Shown one piece after another: positions 9,891 to 17,500 of a stretch of DNA of 27,908 nt. Positions within the stretch are counted from its first letter, which is position 1. Each line of letters opens with the position of its first letter. Where the stretch lies: the NCBI RefSeq assembly GCF_000315625.1, contig NW_005434646.1, positions 704,380-732,287 on the forward strand. The letters run 5' to 3'. Source of the stretch: Guillardia theta CCMP2712 (Eukaryota; Cryptophyceae; Pyrenomonadales; Geminigeraceae). A model generated the notes under the pieces. It was not told the origin of the DNA. It saw nothing but the letters and a program-made list of their open reading frames with translations, and ran no database searches. The position numbers and the translations under genes are program-made.

Positions 9891-10303
9891 CTCGAACCCA
9901 AAATAGCAAATCTTTTACCCTCGCACTACCCCCATGTCTCTATCACCCCATTTGTTTGTAACCCCACCCACTGAAAAATAGATGAAAGAGATATGATAGT
10001 AGGGGTTATATCAGCACCCCTACCTCCAAATTCCTACTACCCGGATCCCTTGCCCGAGAATAGAAAATGACCACCCCACCCCTCGTTTAATATCCTCAAT
10101 ACATTCACCAGGGGTGTCTTATAGGAAGAAGTAGAGGATTGACCCCTCCTTATCCCCCCACCCACCCTCCAGTTCTTCATATTTCAGTACCCTACCCTGA
10201 TAATTGATGATGAATGTAGGGGTGGAATAGAGCCCTCAGGACTCAGAGTCGGCCGCTGAGTCCGGGCCAGGCCGCGCCATGGCCGGGCGGGCCCCGGGGC
10301 CGG
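9891..10303. promoter_or_regulatory. C-rich 5' flank of the protease gene, then a GC-rich block
   Basis: The first 300 bases upstream of the protease ATG carry several CCCCACCC, CACCCCTACC and TACCCTACCC motifs like those in other 5' flanks. From about 10235 the sequence turns very GC-rich (GGCCGGGCGGGCCCCGGGGC) and leads directly into the CTGA array. I see no gene. Confidence 0.5.
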
Positions 10304-10984
10304 TGACTGACTGACTGACTGACTGACTGACTGACTGACTGACTGACTGACTGACTGACTGACTGACCAGTGACTGACTGACTGACTGACTGACTGACTG
10401 ACTGACTGACTGACTGACTGACCAGTGACTGACTGACTGACTGACCAGTGACTGACTGACTGACTGACTGACTGACTCACTGACTGACTGACTGACTGAT
10501 TGACCAGTGACTGACTGACTGACTGACTGACTGACTGACTGACTGACTGACTGACTGACTGACTGACTGACTGACCAGTGACTGACTGACTGACTGACCA
10601 GCCTGTGAGACTGACTGACTGACTGACTGACTGACTGACTGACTGACTGACTGACTGACTGACTGACTGACTGACTGACTGACTGACTGACCACTGACTG
10701 ACTGACTGACTGACTGACTGACCAGTGACTGACTGACTGACTGACTGACTGACCAGTGACTGACTGACTGACTGACTGACTCACTGACCAGTGACTGACT
10801 GACTGACTGACTGACCAGTGACTGACTGACTGACTGACCAGTGACTGACTGACTGACTGACTGACTGACTGACTGACTGACTGACTGACTGACTGACTGA
10901 CCAGTGACTGACTGACTGACTGACTGACTGACTGACTGACCAGTGACTGACTGACTGACTGACTGACTGACTGACTGACTGACT
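10304..10984. repeat. CTGA tetranucleotide array, about 680 bp, with CCAG interruptions
   Basis: Almost pure (CTGA)n interrupted about a dozen times by CCAG (as GACCAGTGACTGA) and once by GCCTGTGAGA near 10602. Runs between interruptions vary from about 12 to 90 bp, giving an irregular higher-order pattern. TGA occurs in every plus-strand frame, while the minus strand reads as endless Ser-Val-Ser-Gln with no stop, so open frames here are artefacts. Confidence 0.97.
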
Positions 10985-11197
10985 CCGAAGTGACTCAGTG
11001 AGGCTGACCGGATGACCGGCAGTGCGCCTGACCACTGGCGGTTGGGCGGCGATTATTAAAAGCATCGTACGAATACTGACCTACTGTGCCATGACAAGGT
11101 TGGGCGGCAGCAGCAGCGGCAGCAGAAGCGGCAACAGCCTCCTCCTCGGGCAAGGGCCGACGCGGCCTCAGGGCCTGCTAGACGGCCCCCCTGGATA
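10985..11197. other. Gene-free segment between the CTGA array and the large minus-strand gene
   Basis: GC-rich, with CTGACC/CCGG words that look like decayed array sequence, then GGCAGCAGCAGCGGCAGCAG. This lies 3' of the TAG at 11198-11200 that seems to end the large gene. No RNA gene or terminator is evident. Confidence 0.4.
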
Positions 11198-11440
11198 CTA
11201 GCCTCCTCCCGTCACCGTCTCCACAGGCCTTCCCCTCGCTGTCAGCGTCGCGATCGCTTCTCGCAGGCACGTGTCGGACAGAAAGAAGTGACGGAGAGCA
11301 ACCTGCAGCTTCTCAGCCCTGGCGGTACTCTTGTCCTCCTCCCTTGTCAAGTTCTTGCTCGCTCTCTTGTCCTCCTGCCCTCCCACCTCCCTGATCCTCT
11401 TCGCTTGTTTCTGCTCCTATTCCACATCACCTCGCATCTC

Positions 11441-11521
<81 letters not shown>

Positions 11522-14500
11522 CTTGTTCCTCCGGCTGCTTTTGCTCACAGCAATATGTGCAGCAGCAGCTCGGCAGACGGTCTTGATGGATTCTCGCATC
11601 TCTCGCCCGGCGGCAGCTGTAGATGAGGTAAGGAGCAGGAGCAGAAGCAGAAGCAGAAGCAGAAGCAGAAGCAGAAGCAGAAGCAGTAGCAGGAGCAGGA
11701 GCAGGAGCAGAAGCAGAAGCAGGAGCAGGAGCAGAGCAGGAGCAGGAGCAGAAGCAGAAGCAGGAGCAGGAGCAGAAGCAGGAGCAGAAGCAGGAGCAGA
11801 AGCAGGAGCAGGAGCAGGAGCAGGAGCAGAAGCAGGAGCAGAAGCAGGAGCAGGAGGAATACCATGGTCAGCAAACAATAGCTCGACGACCTGGAGTAGA
11901 GGTTACGGTGCGCACCAATCAAGAGATAAGAGGAGAAGACAAGAGGAGAAGACAAGAGGAGAAGACAAGAGGAGAAGACAAGCGGAGAAGACAAGAGGAG
12001 AAGACAAGAGGAGAAGACAAGAGGAGAAGACAAGAGGAGAAGACAAGAGGAGAAGACAAGAGGAGAAGACAAGCGGAGTGTCTCACGGCTTGAAGCTGAG
12101 ACGTTGCCGGATGAAGGCAAGGGATCTAGTGAAGCATCAAGGCATGCGAGGAAGAGAAACTGAGCTGACAGCAAAAGATCCGGTCGGACAAGATTGCCGA
12201 GAGGTAGATCGACTCTGCGACAGAAGATGAGTCAGAATCTTCTCCCTCCTCCCTTCCTCGCTCTCATATTCCTCCCTCCTCCCTTCCTCGCTCTCATATT
12301 CCTCCTCCTCACCCTTCGTCGTACTGTGGATGCTCGGTCGTGATGCTCTCAACGAAAACTTCACGCCCCTCCTGCATCGCTGCACCTGACCAAGTACGAG
12401 GATGAGAGGAAAAGCAGGGAGGAGGGAGGGAGGAGAGAACAGAGAGGGAGGTCCAATACCAGCGATTCCCGTCATCTGGACAGGAGCAAGGTGATATCCT
12501 GTGCTACTGCGCGAGAGAACTGCGAGGAGATCAAGAGGAGAGGAGGAGAGGAGGAGAGGAGGAGAGGAGGAGGAGAGGAGGAGGAGAGGAGGAGAGGAGG
12601 AGAGGAGGAGAGGAGGAGGAGAGGAGGAGAGGAGGAGGAGAGGAGGAGAGGAGGAGAGGAGGAGAGGAGGAGAGGAGGAGAGGAGGAGAGGAGGAGAGGA
12701 GGAGAGGAGGAGAGGAGGAGGAGAGGTCTGACCCAACATGCCCCAGCTCTCGCAGTCTCTCAAGCAAACGGTACAAGAATGACAACGCAGCACATCCTAA
12801 GGTTGCAGTGAGTTGGGGCGAAGGAGAGTGCAGGAGAGACCCGGCAGAACTTGTCGATCTTCTCGAGGAACTCGATGAGGCTCTTGTTCTTGCTGCTCAT
12901 GCTGTACATGCTCCCCCCCTCTCCCTCCATCAGCGGGAAACTCCGCGCGTGCAGGTTCACACAGGCCGCCTCCTGCAGTCGCTCCCAGCGAACCTGCGAA
13001 ACTCATGAACCAAGACCAGCGAGTGAGGAGGACACGACAAGAGGAGAAGTGAGAGGATGGTGACGAGGAGCAGGGGCAGGGGCAGGGGCAGGGGCAGGGG
13101 CAGGGGCAGGGGCAGGGGCAGGAGGGGGAGAAGGAGGAAGGGCAGGAGGGGGAGAAGGAGGAGGAGCTGGAGGAGCTGGAGCTGGAGCAGGAGGAAGAGG
13201 AGTGGCTAACTGAAGTTGCTGCGAGCGCATTGGTCGTCGCATTGAGAATCTGACGTGCAGCGAGCTGGTCGAGAGCGGACCGAACCCTCCTGCTCCAGTC
13301 GATGAGCGGAGGAAGAGAGGAGGAGAGAGGAGGAGAGAGGAGGAGAGAGGAGGAGAGAGGAGGAGAGAGAAGAAGTTTACGCTGCGAGAAACTCGAGGCT
13401 GATTCTGTCGGTCTCGTCGAAGATGAGCTTTCTCGCGCCTTCGCTTCTCCCGGCCACCACCAGCACCGCGACAGTTTGCTGCGAGTGCAGCGAAAGATGA
13501 GGCGAGGGTGACAAACGATCATGAAGAAGAAGAAGAAGCAGGAGGAAGCAGAAGGGGAAAGGGAGAGGCTAGGGGAGGCAGAGGACACAGTCTCACCATC
13601 ATCGCATCCTTCACCGGGTATGTCAGGACGGGAGATGCGGGAGGGCAGTCGAACATGGAGAGAAGATAATCGCCTTGAGCATCGCAGATGCTGAGAGGAT
13701 CTCCCTGATGGGAGGAGTGACGCGATAGAAAGACAGTGGGAGGGAGGGAGGGAGGGAGGGAGGGGAACGATAGGCAAACGAGAGGGTCAGGGTGAGACGG
13801 TAGAAGAACTTTGATGGAGGGGGCGAGGGCGTGGAATGAGCGGGAATGGAAGCAAGAGCACCGAAGAGAGAGTGAAGGAGAGAATGGCTGACTGGCTGAG
13901 ATTGAGAGTGTGAAGAATCTGCAGAAAATCATAAGAGAGTTGAAGAGAAGGATGATACGGGAGGAGGTAAGAGGAGGTCAGAGGTGGGGTACTGACTCCT
14001 TCCTTGGTCACGCTTGTCGCCTTGTCTCCCTCACTAGAGAGGAGGAGGAGAGCGCCGCACTCGGACTTGACGCAGTCCTGTGGAAGATCAGAGGAGAGAG
14101 GAGAGGGAGGAGGAGAAGGCAGACGGCAGCGAGCGATGCGATGAGCCTGCACATGTCGGAAGTGGAGGAGACAGAGGAGAGACTCGACGTGGCTTGCTCA
14201 AGCACCTGATCGGACTGTTGAGCAGCAGAAGCAGCAGCAGCAGCAGCATGCCGTCAGCGTGTATGCCTCCTGCTCGGCCTGCGACGATCGGCACTCGCTC
14301 GCCCACATCCTGAGCCTGAGGAAGGGCAGGAGAGGAGGAGGTCATGAAAGAGGAGGGAGGGAGGGAGGAGGGATACATGTGTCGGAGGAGGTCTGAATTC
14401 GCTTTCCTCCTCCTCTTGATGTTTCTGATGGTTGTGCTGACTGAGCTTGCGACTTGCTCGCCAGTCTTGGCGTCGGACTCGGAAAGTCGCTGACCGTCCG

Positions 14501-17500
14501 GTGAGGCGAGGATAACGAGCAGCAGGAGATAGGAGGCAGGAGGTGAAGGTCTAGCAAAGGAGGAAACGAAGTTGAGGTGAACGTGGAGTTTGATAAGAGG
14601 AGAACACGGAGAGGTGGTGGTGGTGATAAACGGAGAGGTGGTGGTGGTGGTGGTGGTGATGGAGAAAGAGGACAAGGAGGAGGTTAAAAGTCTATCAACT
14701 CACTTGGCTTTGTTGAGGAAGACGATGAGGCCGATCGCTTCCTCGTCCTGATGCGTCAGAGGGACCAGCAGGCCGTTACGCGCTTCCCTTCCGATGAGAG
14801 AAGAACAAGAAACCTGAAGGTGATGAGAACACACAAACAGACAGCTTCATGAGAGAGGAAGGGATGGATGGACGAACGGATTAATGGAGCGAAGAGAGGA
14901 GAGGAGAGGAGAGGAGAGGAGAGGAGAGAGGAGAGGACAGGAGAGGAGAGGAGAGGAGAGGAAAGGAGAGGAGAGGATGGTTTTGGTTTTAACAGCATTT
15001 GAGAGTCACCTTGACGGTCTTGTTTGAGGAGAGACAAGTCAGAAACATTCCTCGAGCTGTAAACTTCTTCTTCAGCTTGTCTCCTCCCGACAAGTTTCTT
15101 AAAATGGTCTCTTCCTCCCTTCCTCGCTCCTCCACCAGCACCAGCATCGCTGCCTCACACCCCACCAGCTTCGGCGTCCGGAGGGAGACGAGCTGGGCAA
15201 CTTCTCGCTCCTCCTCCACCTCCGCGAGCTTCACCGCCAGTTCCCAGACGCGCTGCTGCTGACGGAGAGCGAGTCTGACCTCCTCTACTTGCTCGAGGTC
15301 TCTCAGTCGCAGGCTGACGCTCCTTGCGATCCTCGTCGCCGCCTCCTCGCACGAGCTCCTGGAGAAACTTCCTTGGATGCTGTTGAGAGCCGCCATGACG
15401 CCCATCACCCGCCCCTCATGCACGCAGGGGATCGTGAGTATGCTTGAGATGCTCCCTCCAGGCTCAAGCAGACCATCCTCCTCTCCCTCCTCTCCCTCCT
15501 CTCCCTCCTCCTTCCCTTTCTGCTTGCGTCTTCCTTGCGCCTCTTCTTGCTTGCTTCTTGTCTGCATCTTGAGGGACAAGAAGGTTCGCCCGACGATCCC
15601 CGACCTGCTCTCTCGCCCTCAGCCTCTCGCTTGTCCCCCCCCCCCCCTCCTCCTCCCTCACCTCGGAGGCTCTTGAAGCGTCTGAGACCGACGACCGTCG
15701 AGGCGACGGGTCACGCGGCCCTCGCAGAGGTAGAGGATGGTGGCAGTAGCCTGAAGGAGCGAGAGGGAGGCAGCCTGAGCGGCATGGAAAAGCTCTTCAT
15801 GGTCTTTGGCCCTGTCGCAACAAATAAAGGAAGAAAGAAACGGAGAGGCGACGAGAAGAGGAGGAGGAGGAGGAGGAGGAGGAGGAGGAGGAGGAGGAGG
15901 AGGAGGAGCACGAGGAGGAGGAGGAGCACGAGGAGGAGGAGGAGGAGGAGGAGGAGGAGGAGGTGGGGCGAGAAGGAGGAGGGCTGGGAAGGACCTGTGG
16001 ATGTTCTCCAGCGCATCGGAGACTTTCAGAGCCAAAGACCAGCGACCCTTCCCTCCTCTGACGACATCCTCCCCCCCCTCCCCGGCCATGCTTGACGCGG
16101 CCGTTGAAAATTGACAGCAGAGGTCAAAACGTAGGTGGACGAGCGAGAGAGCGACAGGAATGTGAGAGAGCATAGTATAGGAGGGGCGAGGGGCGAGAGG
16201 AGGGAGGGGGAGAGGGAGAGGGAGAGAGAGGGAGAGGGGGAGAGGGAGGGAGAGGGAGGGAGAGGGAGAGAAGAAAGGGAGGGAGGGGCGAGGGAGGGGC
16301 AGGGAGGGAGAGGGTAGGAGGGGAGGGAGAATTTGACAGGAAGAGGATTTACAATCTTTTCAACAAACATCTATCAACACATCAGGTCTTTTCAACAAAC
16401 ATCTATCAACACATCAAGCAGAAGCCACTTGCGCCTCTCACTCTCGCCAAACTTGTCCGGTCGATCCAGCAATCCTGCCGTGTATGTCACCACCAGCCCC
16501 CCCCCAACCCCCACCCCACCACCACCACCACCACCACCACTACCTCCTCCTCCTCCTCCTCCCCCTACCACTCCTTCTGCCCCTGCCCCTGCCCCTGCTC
16601 CTGCTTGCCCTCCTCCTCTTCGTCCTACCTGTCAGCTTCGGACACAAAAGGAGCGAAACATTCCTTCACTGCGTTGGCCAGAGCTTGTAGCTGTTGTTGT
16701 CCCTGTAACAAGATAAGCAGAGAAATGCTGTCAGGGTTAGGAGGGATGGAGAGGGGGGAGGAAAGCGAGCGAGCGAGCGAGGGGTCGCAGTTACAAAGGA
16801 GACCTCAGGAGTTGTCTTCATGAACTGGAAGCTTTGGTTGAAGAGGTTGTCATAGTTAGCCGACTCCAAAAGGTCCTCCGCTCCCCTACAGTCTCCCATC
16901 TGCTCGAGCATAGGACGACAGATCTGCGGGTTCTTTCTGCACGGGCTGGGTCAAGACAACTTGCTCCTCCTCTCCTCCTCCCCCTCTTCATCCTCTCGCA
17001 CCTTCGCGCCTCGTCATACTCGTCAGGGGTCACTCGCTCAAGAATGTGCCACATGCGGAAGATCCTGCAAACTCTCAGACAAGCAGGCGAGCTACCAACC
17101 CGCTCCCCCTTCCCCCCCCCCGCCCCACCCCAACCAGATTCCAAGTCTCACCTTCCCTCCTCGTTCCGCTCCTTGATAGAATGCACGCGAACTAGGAAGG
17201 GGTCGATCAGCTTGCCCGTCTGCCTCATCCCGTCACTTCGCCTCCTCCTGCCCTTCCTCTTCACCCGTGGGCATCGCCGGAGCAGCCTTGAGTAGCGAGT
17301 CAGCCTGTCCTGGTGGAGGGAGATGATATCGTCTGACAAACCCGTGAGCGCAGACAAGCAGCGGAGGAGAAGCAGAAGAGGAGGAAGCGGAGGAAGTTGA
17401 AAAGGAGAAGAGTTACATATGATTGTGCAGAAAAACTCCAGGTCTGAGTTAGGCAGCTCCGTATCCTTGTTACCCACGCGAGCGAGCATTTCATCGGGGT

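Larger units (their letters stand above)
11198..16057 (-). other. Domain region: about four GAF-like modules
   Basis: GAF-A (15290-15811): HAAQAASLSLLQATATILYL, SGIVGRTF, SISSILTIPCVHEGRVMGVM. GAF-B (about 14400-15290): CEAAMLVLVEE, NGLLVPLTHQDEEAIGLIVF, LNK, with a C-terminal helix exon RLSESDAKTGEQVASSVSTT. GAF-C (about 13200-14205): DMCRLIASLAA/DCVKSECGALLLLSS, GDPLSICDAQGDYLLSMFD, LTYPVKDAMM/QTVAVLVVAGRS, FLAARVRSALDQLAARQ. GAF-D (about 12110-12990): MYSMSSKNKSLIEFLEKIDK, MTGIAG/AAMQEGREVFVESI, EHPQYDEGVDLPLG. The TGIAG, P-DAY-like and VDLPLG signatures in order are typical of GAF folds, which bind cyclic nucleotides, bilins or other small ligands; the ligand cannot be told. The final exons (MRESIKTVCRAAAAHIA; VALRHFFLSDTCLREAIATL) end at 11198. 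Confidence 0.62.

Noticed and set aside
10304-10984. CRISPR array
   Set aside because: Pure short-unit tandem repeat with no unique spacers, in a eukaryotic context.
10184-11065. Long minus-strand open frames of repeating Ser-Val-Ser-Gln
   Set aside because: They are translations of the CTGA array; the sense strand of a CAGT repeat has no stop codon. There are no splice signals, leader or non-repeat domain.
11331-12230. Open frames of poly-Leu, poly-Arg/Ser or poly-Ala/Pro
   Set aside because: They arise from hexanucleotide and 13-bp repeats in introns of the minus-strand gene and contain no domain.
13910-14313. Plus-strand open frames with Glu/Arg-rich content
   Set aside because: They lie over minus-strand GAF-C exons and purine-rich introns; the minus strand carries recognisable domain sequence.
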